A DNA stretch of 64,000 bases, taken from positions 163,635,455 through 163,699,454 of the forward strand of contig CM062294.1 in NCBI GenBank assembly GCA_031216915.1, in the 5' to 3' direction. The DNA is from Pictodentalium vernedei (lineage: Eukaryota; Mollusca; Scaphopoda; Dentaliida; Dentaliidae). Under the pieces are notes generated by a model. It did no database searches. It was not told where the DNA came from and was given only the letters and a program-made list of their open reading frames with translations. The position numbers and the translations under genes are program-made. Positions 22,390-33,424 of this stretch are shown piece after piece; position 1 is the stretch's first letter, and each line of letters opens with the position of its first letter.

Positions 22390-23232
22390 TATATTAAATA
22401 CTTTTACTTCAAAATATAATATAAAGAGCATCGAAAGAATATGAAGCCTTTGAATTGCAGTACCTGCAGTTTGTTTTTAGAGGATCGTTTTATTTTTCAA
22501 ATTAAAAATGAATTTAATTGTATAAATATGCATTTTTTATATTTCTGTGTGTAAAAAAGATAGCCAAAATCCTCTCCATGTTTGCTTACTTTTTGCAAAA
22601 TAAAAATAAAAAATAAAACCCTCCCGCCCTCCCTCACTGACTTCCAAAAAAATGCATGAGAATCAATTAATTTATTTGTGTGGCCTAATACTGCCGTTCC
22701 TCTGATTAGACTCTTTTCTTGTCAATGCACTTAGCCTCTTCTGTGACACTACACAATGGGGTATCCTCCATCACCGTCGCAAGGGGAAGCATGACACTCC
22801 ACGAATAAGATTCTTGGTCATTTGAACTGGGTAACAACCGTTACACTACTACAACCTGCGTTACGAAGCACGCGGACCTCTCAGTACGCGGAACCTGCAG
22901 TGTCCCACACACTGGGTATCCTGGCACTCCGCCTTTTCCCTGTGAGTTGTGCTTTTAAGGAATTACACTAATTAGGGAGACAATTTTTTTTCCTTTCGAA
23001 AGTAAACTGTCCATCTATGAGAACCTCGCGAAATGAGCACCTTTCTAGTTCGGGTGACGGACAGAGTGCCGCAGACGGTCTGTACTTTCTGGTTTGACTC
23101 TTGCTAACTTGTTTCTCTAATATGTGACATGTACCATCTTCCAATCCTCTGGTGCAACGTTTGCCCTTCCGAGGCTAATACTACTGATAAAATCATGTTA
23201 TGATATTCTAAACATGGATCATGGACTATTAT
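22390..23232. other. Non-coding stretch, no recognised gene
   Basis: AT-rich first half, mixed second half. No domain-bearing frame, tRNA or inverted repeat of note. Confidence 0.45.
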
Positions 23233-23491
23233 TTAACCCTTCACCCAACAAAATGGCCCAAACCAGCCAGCCTATTCACAAAAATCACAATTCAATTTTC
23301 AGTATTTTTTTCATTTTGATGTCTAAAAAACATAGCCTACAACCCTCATTGGAACGAGTTCGTTGAGCTCGTTCCAATGAGGGGTCATAAACTATGTTTT
23401 TGGACGCAAAAAATGAAAAAAAAATTAAATTAGTTATTCTAGAATTTTATTTGCAAGTGTCGTCTGCCTTTCATGTTAGATAAATGGTTAA
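23233..23491. mobile_element. TTAA-type fold-back MITE, copy 6
   Basis: TTAA ends, CCCTTCACCCAAC left and TTAGATAAATGG right. The core keeps GGAACGAGTTCGTTGAGCTC. Its right TTAA is also the left TTAA of the next copy. Confidence 0.8.
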
Positions 23492-23706
23492 CCCTTTACC
23501 TAACATAAAAAGCAGACGACACTTGCAAAAACAATTCTTGAATAACTATTTTTTTTTTCATTTTTTGTCTCCAAAACATAGGTTGTGACCCCTCATTGGA
23601 ACGAGCTAGACGAGCTAGCTAAAAATGAAAAAATCATGAAAATTAATTGGCGATTTTTGAGAATAGCGCTGGCCGGTTTTGGCCGTCACGTTGGGTAAAT
23701 GGTTAA
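23488..23706. mobile_element. TTAA-type fold-back MITE, copy 7, abutting copy 6
   Basis: Shares TTAA 23488-23491 with copy 6 and is in opposite orientation relative to it (GACGACACTTGCAAAA now on the left). The right end GGGTAAATGG plus TTAA is at 23695-23706. One palindrome arm is largely deleted after GGAACGAGCTAGACGAGCTAG. Confidence 0.8.
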
Positions 23707-24503
23707 GGACAAGACTGGTACAAAACCATAACTGCGTCGAATTCCTTACAGAACTACCATTTTACATTTCTGTCATGGGCTGAACTATACTTCACCCACG
23801 AATCTCTAAATACTGTTCAGTTACTCAATTCTCCTCTTCCACGGTATTTGCTTTCATTTTCTTTACAAAATAGTGATAAAGAAATAAACAGCTCCCAAAA
23901 GATCAAATCAAACAAGGACAGTTAAACCTCGTCTATCGCGGGCTGCTCGACTCCGAGATCAAAGTAGGCTTATTAGTCTTAAGTGGCTTGTTGCACGAAT
24001 TAGAAGACATTTTCCCTCTTTTCAAGGTTAAATTATCTGAATCTTGCTCGAAATTCCTCCTTAGTGATAGGATACCTTTAAGATTGCCTTCTTTTGCTCA
24101 CCATAATCAGTCAGAGACATACCTGCATAGACTTTCATGGATGTTTTCATTAAAAAAAAGAATTAAAGCCTTCTCCTTCGTATACCACGGGCCACTGTTG
24201 GGATGTGCGCACATCTCAGTCCTTTGAAGGCATATATAAAGGTCATAAGTATACGCCCGTTGAACTTGGGGAGGTGTCCTATCCTAACCATCCCCGTGCA
24301 CTTCCATTTGCCTACCGTTTTTTTTCTGGAAACCAGGCCCTAGGTCTTATAAACGTGGGTTCTATTTCATACGGCCTCTCAGCCCCACCCCAATCCGTCT
24401 TTCATTTTTTTTTTACTTTTACTCTTTCACTTTCTTATATTTTCTGCCCACGCCCCGTTGCCCTTATTGTAGCCCCCTTGCATGCTAATCTCAATCGCCT
24501 TCC
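23707..24503. other. Non-coding stretch, no recognised gene
   Basis: Short frames at 23988-24227 and 24205-24513 lack recognisable domains. No repeat family could be assigned. Confidence 0.4.
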
Positions 24504-24642
24504 TACACGGTAAAATCAGTTGGGTTAAATATGAACCCAAATCAACTGGGTTGATAAGATTGAATATGAACCCAACTGGGCTCACATTCACTCAGCTCAG
24601 TTGATTTGGGTTAATTTGTAACCCCACTTATTTTAGAGTGTA
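24504..24642. mobile_element. 139-bp MITE with TACAC..TAAAAT ends
   Basis: The left end TACACGGTAAAATCAGTTGG pairs with the right end (complement TACACTCTAAAATAAGTGGG), and the arms continue inward with GGGTTAA and AACCCAAATCAACTG motifs. There is no coding content. The end style resembles widespread hAT-like MITEs, but no target duplication is clear. Confidence 0.6.
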
Positions 24643-25255
24643 ATTCAGCCGCAGTCTCGCGCATGCTCCTAATGATGAGTCGACGTTTGTCATTCAGACT
24701 GTTACCTTCAGAAGATATTTTGATATGCCACGTTTGTGTCATGGGATGGGGTTCATGGGTGAGAGAGAACTGTGGTCTACTATCCTAGAAGCGTAGTCGA
24801 AACTCATCGACGGTTGTCTCAACTTGGTATGCACCACCACCTCCTACGTTCGTCTTCTAAATGTGTAACTGATGGTGAATGGTTGGTGGTGTTTCAGCAA
24901 AATAAAAATGTTACATACTTATAATATAAAATTATTTTTAAAAAATTACTCACATAAAATTCACTTCCAAAGGGGACCACGAACTTAGAACACCCACACA
25001 ATTTATTCAACCGTTTTTACACAACAGTTTGCAATTCCACGAACTCATGCCCTCTTGTCCATTGGTGTGTTAAAGTCCATGCGTTGTTTTGTTAACCCCA
25101 CAGCCATTGGTCTCCTTTCCCGGAACAAGAAGGGTTACTAGTGGTTGAAGGAAAGTTCACCCCGTAGGCGTGCAGCACGTTGACCATAGACATACGGGAC
25201 CTTGACGCTATACCTGTCTTTAACCTGTCTTTAACAAATACTAACCATGCTTGTG

Positions 25256-25462
25256 CCGGTGTAAAAGGAATGGAAGTCCGTAGGAACGTTAGTCCCTCTG
25301 GACTATTATTCCGCGGAATTATAGTCCTAGGTCTAACATTTCTAGGAATAGTAGTCCGCCGGACTACTATTCCTAGAAATGTTAGACTTAGGACTATAAT
25401 TCCGCGGAATAATAGTCCAGAGGGACTAATTTTCCTACGGACTTCCATTCCTGTTACACCGG
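25256..25462. repeat. 207-bp near-perfect palindrome with a 1-nt centre
   Basis: Arms of 103 bp meet at a single C at 25359 (TAGTCCG|C|CGGACTA). By eye only about four mismatches separate the arms, whose outer ends are CCGGTGTAA and TTACACCGG. Internal sub-palindromes such as TTCCGCGGAA lie within each arm. The arms cause near-identical open frames on both strands. Confidence 0.95.
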
Positions 25463-25697
25463 GATAGTAAATTAGAGACTCAATCCTACAGATATTTACC
25501 AGTGCTCGGTGGGTCGGCGGTTCTCTTCGACTTCCTTTCACTCGTAAAATTGTCCGACATGATAAGATGTAGGTTGCTGAGAGTGTTGTTAAATCCCAAC
25601 GAACAAATAAACAAACATAGATATGTATACATTTACCTTTTATGTACAAGTATGTAGATGGGGGTGGGTGGATTCCCAGCAAATTTTGAGTAAAATG

Positions 25698-25949
25698 TTT
25701 GCTTGTTTGTTCGTTAGTTTGTTTGTTTATTGAGGTTTAACAACACTTTCAACAAACAGGGTCAAATCGTGTAGGACGGTTTTAAGGCGGAGAAAACTGT
25801 AGGACAACCCGACATTTCCTACAAGTAATTGAGCAGCGGCGAGCAACTGTCAGCCTCTCCAACTTAGTAACACAGAGTAAGTAGATTTTGCAGCGGCTGA
25901 AGGGAAGTGCATCATCTATGTGCAGTACGACTTGGTAAGCGTCACCGTG

Positions 25950-25980
<31 letters not shown>

Positions 25981-26040
25981 ATGGGTACTGGGGATTAAGT
26001 GTCTCGCCCAAAGATATAGCGCGGGTGACGCGAGTCAGTG
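25698..26040 (-). mobile_element. Degenerate SINE copy, reverse orientation
   Basis: The tail side begins TTTGTTTGTTTATTGAGG and is followed by family landmarks: ACACTTTCAACAAACAGGGT, GAGCAGCGGCGAGCAACTGT, CATCTATGTGCAGTACGAC, and AAGTGTCTCGCCCAAAGATA. A C17/(AC)n tract at 25950-25982 replaces part of the body. The promoter head is not clear. Confidence 0.65.
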
Positions 26041-26077
26041 TGGAGCCTTCTACGAATGGGGTTAGAGGGCTCATTTC

Positions 26078-26214
26078 TCTAGACACGGACGTGACAACCG
26101 TTACATATTTCCAGTTCCTTATTCGAAATTCGTTATCAACCGATAAAATCGGTTGATAACGACTCTCGAATAAGGAACTGGGAATAAGTAACGGTTGCTA
26201 CGTCCCCTCTCTGA
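26078..26214. repeat. 137-bp fold-back element (ACCGTTAC family), copy 1
   Basis: Arms centred at 26146 around ATCAACCGATAAAATCGGTT. The outer pairing AACCGTTAC/GTAACGGTT and CCAGTTCCTTATTCGA/TCGAATAAGGAACTGG is nearly perfect, with a 3-nt loop. Confidence 0.85.
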
Positions 26215-26251
26215 GCTATGAACCGCCGCGGTCCCTAAAAACATGTACTAC

Positions 26252-26608
26252 AATTTATTTATTTACTGATGTTTTAAGGTCATATATTTATGCACAATGG
26301 CTAATCATGACCGTGACAGTTTTACGGGTGGTGGAAGCCGGAGTACCCGGAGAGAACCACCGAGCAACGACGAGCAGCTGCCAGCTCCCCAACATCGTAA
26401 CTCCGCACTGCTGCACTGGCAGGGTCAGATTGGTTGAAGACAGGCGTACCATCGACGTGCAGTACACCTTAGTACACGGCGTCATCGTGCCCCCACGCGG
26501 GCAATGGAGATGAAGTGTCTTGCCCAAGGATACAACGCGGTTGCCGCAGGTGGGATTCGAACCGAGGACCTCTCGGCTTGCAGCCTGCATCTCTACCTAC
26601 TGAGCCAC
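26252..26608 (-). mobile_element. tRNA-headed SINE, near complete, reverse orientation
   Basis: Read on the minus strand, the head (about 26606-26535) has A box TGGCTCAGTAGGTAGAG and B box GGTTCGAATCC, both RNA polymerase III promoter elements. The body contains TCCTTGGGCAAGACACTTCA, a GTACTAAGGTGTACTGCACG block and ACTCCGGCTTCCACCACCC, ending in a TAAATAAAT tail. The same body carries a different head at 61690-62065. It is non-coding and depends on a partner LINE. Confidence 0.85.
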
Positions 26609-26786
26609 ATATAAACCAGAAGTCCAGAAGACAATAATCACATTCCCTTGAGAATGCTTTCCAGTCAAGTCTCGGCAACCTTTAAAGTCACCCAAAACTT
26701 AGAAATTACTGCCAAGCCACGTGACTCTGGAGCTGTAGTGTAATAGAATGTCTGGACAACTTCTTGAACCTTAAGGGTTGAGAGGA

Positions 26787-26885
26787 AGTGACAACCGTTA
26801 CTTATTTCCAGATCCTTATTCGATAGAATCGGTTGATAACGAATGTCGAATAAAGAACCGCGAATAGGTGATAGTTGTAATGTCC
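26787..26885. repeat. ACCGTTAC fold-back family, partial copy 2
   Basis: GTGACAACCGTTACTTATTT, CCTTATTCGA, AATCGGTTGATAACGAATG and TCGAATAAAGAACCG repeat the order of 26078-26214, but part of the centre is deleted, so only a shorter hairpin remains. Confidence 0.7.
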
Positions 26886-27903
26886 GTAAGGGTTGAAGAC
26901 GTCATGATGTGTTTTTATTTTGAGAAAGTATAAATTGGTTTATATTTGAAGATAATAGAGTACAAGTTTACCTTAGAGTACAAGGTTACATATCGACATA
27001 CTTTCAAACTGAAAAAAAACTGTGAGCAAAGAACATGCCTGTGAAAAAGGTGAGCCACGCCGCTTTTGCTTTCAAGTGGACAATGTTTACATAATCAATA
27101 CCGGTCACCTGGAGGCCCAGTTAACCGAATATCAATGACAAAAATAAGGTTGATATATATCTATGAGGAATTCACGAAAACAAAGAATCAATGCTGGCGA
27201 TAAAGCTGCCTTGATATGTGAATTCCTGGATTTAATTGTAATTACGTGATATTCGTTTGAAGAGAGACACAGAATGTTGGCCAACATTCCTGCGAAAACT
27301 CACAACCATTAATCCCTGGATGCTGATACAGCCTGGTTTGTAATCACCGAAAAATATTTGTTGGGTGAATCATCATTCTGCCCTACTGTCAGCGTATATT
27401 GCCCTGCATAGATATCACCTTTTCAAGTGCTTACAACAGTACATATCCTGTGATATAAGGTGCCCTGTAGGGTAGGGCATTCCATACAGGAAGATAAAAG
27501 AATATATTCTAAACAGAATTGTTGAATTTACAAGGACACCCTCGACTCCTTTTGCATGGGAAGCAGGGCATATGAACTGAGATGGAAGTTGTACTAGACG
27601 ATGATATATCAGGTACCCAGCGTGCCCTAGCTGTTCAGCTCTATTCTGTTAGGCAGGACAACATTCTGGCAAATAATTCATTGGGAGGGCAGTAGTTGCG
27701 TGGACCTCGGACTGTGGTATCCGGGTAACCTGCCATACTCGCTGCCCTGCGAACAGAAGATCTGAATATTTGGGGGGGGGGGGGGTAACACCCTTCCCCA
27801 CTCAGGATTTACGCCCCTACATACAACAATAAACTGTCCTTTTTATATTGCTCGGAAACAGTTGCCCCAAGTTCATTTTACCTTGAGAACTCTACTGGTA
27901 GGA
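26886..27903. other. Non-coding stretch, no recognised gene
   Basis: No frame over 60 residues was seen. A 14-base G run is at 27772-27785. Confidence 0.5.
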
Positions 27904-27993
27904 TGCAGTTATTTTGACAGTGTTTTTACATCATTGTTGGCTGCCCGTACAGGCAGTCAATAATAAGGTAGAAACACTGTTAAGTCGTCTGCA
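27904..27993. repeat. Fold-back element, GTAC-centred, copy 2
   Basis: Centred at 27948/27949 in CTGCCCGTACAGGCAG; arms AACAGTGTTTTTAC and GTAGAAACACTGTT, outer TGCAG/CTGCA. Same family as 1868-1958. Confidence 0.75.
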
Positions 27994-28781
27994 GCTGTGT
28001 ACATGAATATATATCTACGGTAGTTATTAACGTAAAATTAATGAGGACTTAAAGGGAAAGCCAAGAATATTTACAAAGATACTTCTCTATCAAAACCGGC
28101 AAAATCTGTCATTTACAACTGAATAATAGTTATGTATAGTCCGCCAAGTTCGTTGTCTTGCAGGTGAACCCCCCGGAGACCGGCGAAGAGGGGCACTGTT
28201 TTTTACTGTTGTAAACAGGTTCTGGTCCATAGAAATCGGATCTTTTTCCGATTTCTATGTTCTGATCCATTGGTAGAATAGGATCCGAAAGTCCTCTGAA
28301 GTGGGCAGAATGGGTATAAACGATTAGTTGTGATTAGTGTTGTGATGGTGATGAAGCTACAAGAGTGCTGAATATGACCTTGAACACCAATAAACAAACT
28401 GCAGCTGCGTCAACGAACACTTTTGTTCTATCGGTTCATTTTTTCTCCCAAACAACTAAACGTTGTTTGATAACAGCGTATTCCCTTAACGATGTACTTC
28501 AACTGTCACCGGTTATTGAGTACCAGAATGTTATAAATTAATTCTGGATTACTGTAAGCCATGTTGTCATTTGAATCTCTTATTTATTTACAGTTGTGGT
28601 GAAAATAGGGGTGTAATAACTAATGACATTTCACCCACCTTCTGTCCTCTTCTGTTTGATACTGCCAAACCTTGAAAAAGTGAATCCTACCTGAGATTCT
28701 GTTCTCCATTGAAGCAGTGGAGTAGATAGCATTTGGGGAAGAGGGCTTGGAACCATTTATGTTACACTCCTTCTTCCGATC
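27994..28781. other. Non-coding stretch with a 14-bp hairpin
   Basis: A hairpin CATAGAAATCGGA/TCCGATTTCTATG lies at 28225-28260. No gene recognised. Confidence 0.5.
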
Positions 28782-29028
28782 TTAACCCTTTACCCAACGC
28801 CGAGAATTTCAAAATTTATTATTTTAATTACTATTTTTTAAATGTTTTCAAAAAATTTCAACAAAAGCATATCATGTGACTCCTCATTGGAACGAGCTCA
28901 TCGAGCTAGTTCCAATGAGGGGTCACATGATATGGTTTTGTTGAAATATTTTTAAAAATTTATTTTTTCCAACTGCTCAGTTCGCAGATTACTCGAGCGG
29001 ATGTGGGCGATTCGTTATAACACGTTAA
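28782..29028. mobile_element. TTAA-type fold-back MITE, copy 8
   Basis: TTAA plus CCCTTTACCCAACG at left; right end eroded (GATTCGTTATAACACGTTAA). Core arms CATATCATGTGAC/GTCACATGATATG with GGAACGAGCTCATCGAGCTA centre, the same subtype as copy 1. Confidence 0.8.
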
Positions 29029-29089
29029 GACCGGAAGAAGGGGTGTAACGGATCATCGCATGCCACTAACGACACATGACAATGCTTTG

Positions 29090-29265
29090 TACCCGAACAT
29101 TTCTCATTCAAGAAAACCAGGCCTGACATTTTGAAACACACAGGAGAGCGACTAACGCCCTCTTGGGAAAAGTGCCAAGAGCGTGAACGAGGCAATGGTA
29201 TAACAGTTAATTCACTATGATGTGAAACCATGTACCACAAATGATTCTTCTTAATACAATCCACT
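29090..29265. repeat. Left flank of the 75-bp array, duplicated at 33205-33385
   Basis: Shares ACACAGG-GAG-GACTAACG, GGTATAACAGTTAATTCAC and GAAACCATGT phrases, in order, with the right flank of the array. Direct orientation, about 4.1 kb apart. Confidence 0.6.
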
Positions 29266-29377
29266 GGGATGTGTTAACTGTCAAAGTTCTTTATCCGACT
29301 TTGATAAACTTTATGGTCTCGGGAGAGATCAAGAAGAGATCCTTTGCACAATGGACCAATTTCCTTAGCAGTGAAAC

Positions 29378-32300
29378 CTCAGACTTTGCTACACAACAAT
29401 TCTAAACCAATAGCCTCACAGGATGCGACGTGTGGTAAATATCTAGAGGCAACCAAGACTTATTTATTTATTTATTTATTTATTCATTTATTTATTGGGG
29501 TTTAATGACACTTTCGACAGCCAGGGTCACATCGTGTCGGACAGTTTTACGGGTGGAGGAAGTCGGAGTAACCGCGGAGAACTACTGAGCAACGGAGAGC
29601 AACTGTCAGACGCCCCAACTAACTCAACACAAACTGGGTTAGCAGTGGTTGAAGACACGTGCACCATCGACGTGCAGGACACCTTAGTACAAAGCCCCAC
29701 GATGACCCCACGTGGGTAATCGGGATTAAGTGCCTTGCTTAGGCCACAATTCAGTTGCCCCTGGTAAGAATTGAACCGTGGACGTTTCGACTTGATGTAC
29801 AATGCCGTAACCACAGGGCTACCGCGCTCCCAAGACTTGTCTGTAAATCACTACTAAACCAATAGACCCAAAAGGTGTGGTGTGCAGTAAATGTCTAGAG
29901 GCAACCGAGGCTTGGCTAGAATAGATAGAGCCAATAGAATCACGAGGTGTAATGTGTAGTAAATATCTAGAGGCAATCAAGGCTTACCTAGAAGTCACTA
30001 CTAAGCCAATAGACCCAAAAGGTTTGGTGTATAGTAAATATCTAGAGGCAACAGAGGATTGGCTAGAATAGATAGAGCCAAAAGAATCACAACGTGTGAT
30101 GTGTAATAAATATCTGGAGGCAACCAAGACTTGGCTAGAAGTCACTACTAAGCCAATAGAATCACAACGTGTGAAGTGTGGTAAATGTCTAGAGGCAACC
30201 GAGACTTGGCTAGAAGAGATAGAGCTAATATAATCACGAGGTGTGGTGTGTAATAAATATCTAGAGATAATCAAGACTCAGCTAGAAGTACTACTAAGCC
30301 AATAGAATCACAGCGAGTGATGTGTGGTAAATATTTAGAGACAATCAAGAATTGACTGGAAGCCACTGCTAAGCCAATAGAATCACAAGGTGTGGTGTGT
30401 AGTAAATATTTAGAGGCAATCAAGAATTGGCTAGAAGCCACTACTAAGGCAAACGACTCAAAAGGTGTGATCTGTAGTAAATATCTATAGGCATCCAAGA
30501 CTTGGCTAGATCCTAGAAGAGATCGAGCCAATAGAATCATACGATGTAGAGTATAGTAAATATCTAGAGGCAATCAAGACTTGGCTAGAAGTCACTAAGC
30601 CGATAGACTCGCAAGGTGTGATGTGTAGTCAGTATTTAGAGGCAATTGGGACTTGGTAAGAAGTCACTACTAACCCAAATGCCCCAAAGGGTGTGATGTA
30701 TGCTAAATATCTGGAGGCAGTCACGACTTGGTTAGGAGTCACCCGTAAGCCAATAAACTCACAAGGTGTGATGTGCAGTAAATGTGTAGGGGCAGCCAAG
30801 ACTTTGTTCGAAATCATTAATAAGCCGATACAATCACAGGGTGTGGTGTGTATTAAATATTTGGAGGCAGACAAGACTTGGCTAGAAATCACTACTAAGC
30901 CAATAGACTCACAAGCTGTAATGTGTCGTAAATATCTAGAGGCAGCCAAGACCTGGCTAGAAATCACTACTAAGCCAATAGAGTCACAAAGACTGATGTG
31001 TAGTAAATATCTAGAGGCAGACAAGACTTGGCTAGAAATCACTACTAAGCCAATAGACTTACAAGCTGTAATGTGTCGTAAATATCTAGAGGCAGCCAAG
31101 ACCTGGCTAGAAATCCCTACTAAGCCAATAGAGTCACAAAGAGTGATGTGTAGTAAATATCTAGAGGCAGACAAGACTTGGCTAGAAATCACTACTAAGC
31201 CATTGCAGTCACAAGGTGTGATGTGTAGTAAATATCTAGAGGCAGCCAACACTTGGCTAGAAATCACTACTAAGCCAATCGACTCACAAGGTGTGATGTG
31301 TAGTAAATATCTAGAGGCAACCAGGACTTGGCTAGAAAGCATTACTGAGTCAATCGAATCACAAGGTGTAGTGTGCAGTGAATATCTAGAGCAGGCAAGA
31401 CTTGGCTAGAAATCACTACTAAGCCATTAGAATCACAAGGTGTGATGTGTAGTAAATATCTAGAGGCAGACAAGACTTGGCTAGAAATCACTACTAAGCC
31501 AATAGACTCACAAGCTGTAATGTGTCGTAAATATCTAGAGGCAGTCAAGACCTGGCTAGAAATCCCTACTAAGCCAATAGAGTCACAAAGAGTGATGTGT
31601 AGTAAATATCTAGAGGCAGACAAGACTTGGCTAGAAATCACTACTAAGCCATTGCAATCACAAGGTGTGATGTGTAGTAAATATCTGGAGGCAGCCAACA
31701 CTTGGCTAGAAATCACTACTAAGCCAATCGACTCACAAGGTGTGATGTGTAGTAAATATCTAGAGGCAACCAGGACTTGGCTAGAAAGCATTACTAAGTC
31801 AATCGAATCACAAGGTGTAGTGTGCAGTGAATATCTAGAGGCAGGCAAGACTTGGCTAGAAATCACTACTAAGCCATTAGAATAACAAGGTGTGATGTGT
31901 AGTAAATATCTAGAGGCAGACACGACTTGGCTAGAAATCACTACTAAGCCGATAGACTCACAAGCTGTAATGTGTCGTAAATATCTAGAGGCAGCCAAGA
32001 CCTGGCCAGAAATCCCTACTAAGCCAATAGAGTCACAAAGAGTGATGTGTAGTAAATATCTAGAGGCAGGCAAGACTTGGCTAGAAATCACTACAAAGCC
32101 ATTAGAATCACAAGGTGTGATGTGTAGTAAATATCTAGAGGCAGACAAGACTTGGCTAGAAATCACTACTAAGCCAATAGACTCACAAGCTGTAATGTGT
32201 CGTAAATATCTAGAGGCAGCCAAGACCTGGCTAGAAATCCCTACTAAGCCAATAGAGTCACAAAGAGTGATGTGTAGTAAATATCTAGAGGCAGCCAAGA

Positions 32301-32945
32301 AGACCTGGCTAGTAATCCCTACTAAGCCAATAGAGTCACAAAGAGTGATGTGTAGTAAATATCTAGAGGCAGACAAGACTTGGCTAGAAATCACTACTAA
32401 GCCAATAGACTCACAAGCTGTAATGTGTCGTAAATATCTAGAGGCAGCCAAGACCTGGCTAGAAATCCCTACTAAGCCAATAGAGTCACAAAGAGTGATG
32501 TGTAGTAAATATCTAGAGGCAGACAAGACGTGGCTAGAAATCACTACTAAGCCATTGCAATCACAAGGTGTGATGTGTAGTAAATATCTAGAGGCAGCCA
32601 ACACTTGGCTAGAAATCACTACTAAGCCAATCGACTCACAAGGTGAGATGTGTAGTAAATATCTAGAGGCAACCAAGACTTGGCTAGAAATCACTGCTAA
32701 GCCAATTGAATCACAAGGTGTGGTGTGTAGTAAATATCTAGAGGAAGGCAAGACTTGGCTCGAAATCAAGTCTAAGCTAATTGAATCACAAGGTGTGATG
32801 CGTAATAAATATCTAGAGGCAGGCAAAACGTTGCTAGAAATCACTACTACGCCAGTAGAATCAGAAGATGTGATGTGTAGTAAATATTTAGAGGCAGCCA
32901 AGACTTGGCCAGAAATCACGTCTAAGCCAATGAACGCACAAGATT
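29378..32945. repeat. 75-bp tandem array with 450-bp higher-order units
   Basis: About 42 units of 75 bp (typical phrases AGTAAATATCTAGAGGCA, ACTTGGCTAGAAATCACTAC, AAGCCAATAGACTCACAA), interrupted by a SINE at 29462-29829. From about 30995 the units fall into six types repeated in order: ATG-anchored units at 30996, 31445 and 31895 start successive 450-bp blocks (the first is 449 because of a one-base loss near 31391). Units before about 30690 are more diverged. The period is 25 codons, so long frames exist on both strands: plus 30693-31409, 31442-31885 and 31892-33022; minus 32919-31342 (525 codons), 31342-30629 and shorter ones. The plus unit reads like CSKYLEADKTWLEITTKPID; the minus unit like SRYLLHITPCDSIGLVVISS. 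No known family is recognised. Satellite DNA is the default view; a repeat protein is not excluded. Confidence 0.9.
29462..29829 (-). mobile_element. SINE inserted in the 75-bp array, with target duplication
   Basis: Flanked by CCAAGACTT at 29453-29461 and 29830-29838, which is array sequence. It runs from a (TTTA)n tail at left to a head at right. Minus-strand head boxes are TAGCCCTGTGGTTACGG and GGTTCAATTC, unlike the head at 26535-26606. Body landmarks (ACCATCGACGTGCAGGACAC, GGAGAACTACTGAGCAACGG) match the family. Confidence 0.9.
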
Positions 32946-33204
32946 TGATGTGTGCGTGCCTGACTTACAAAGTGTCGACTTCAGTAAATATTCTGGAACA
33001 TTTGTCTCTCTCTAAAGGTTAAAAGAGTCTTAGTAGTTTATATTTATTGCGAGAATTCGTATTTTAGAATATCATACTCGATCAACATTTTTCCAGGTGG
33101 GCCTTTGCTGCTCTTCTTTTTTCGAATCGCGTGGGCCGTTGGGGCGTGGACGATTGCTCGCCTCAAAACGATACGCTTGAATCTTGGTGAATAAATAAAA
33201 GTCT

Positions 33205-33385
33205 CAAGGTAAACAAACTGCTATGGTCAGCTGAATGATTTGAAACATCTTTCAGGTCTATTTTACGCATGTCGTTTTGACAAACACAGGTGAGAGAGAC
33301 TAACGTCTTCCTGGGAATACTTTCAGGAAGGTGAATGCCCCCATAGTATAACAATTAATTCACGATGCTTGGAAACCATGTTTTC
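33205..33385. repeat. Right flank of the array, homologous to the left flank
   Basis: ACACAGGTGAGAGAGACTAA, GTATAACAATTAATTCACGA and GGAAACCATGTTTTC parallel 29090-29265 in direct orientation. Confidence 0.6.
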
Positions 33386-33424
33386 TTTATCACCAGTACA
33401 ATGTCAAGGCCGGACCTACCCGGT

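Noticed and set aside
25092..25682. 196-residue minus frame with internal mirror repeat
   Set aside because: The frame is produced by the 207-bp palindrome; the plus strand gives almost the same peptide.
26535..26606. tRNA gene on the minus strand
   Set aside because: A and B boxes are good, but it is joined to a SINE body and tail and recurs at 44588 in the same context.
29378..32945. CRISPR array
   Set aside because: Units are contiguous 75-bp repeats without unique spacers, in eukaryotic-looking DNA.
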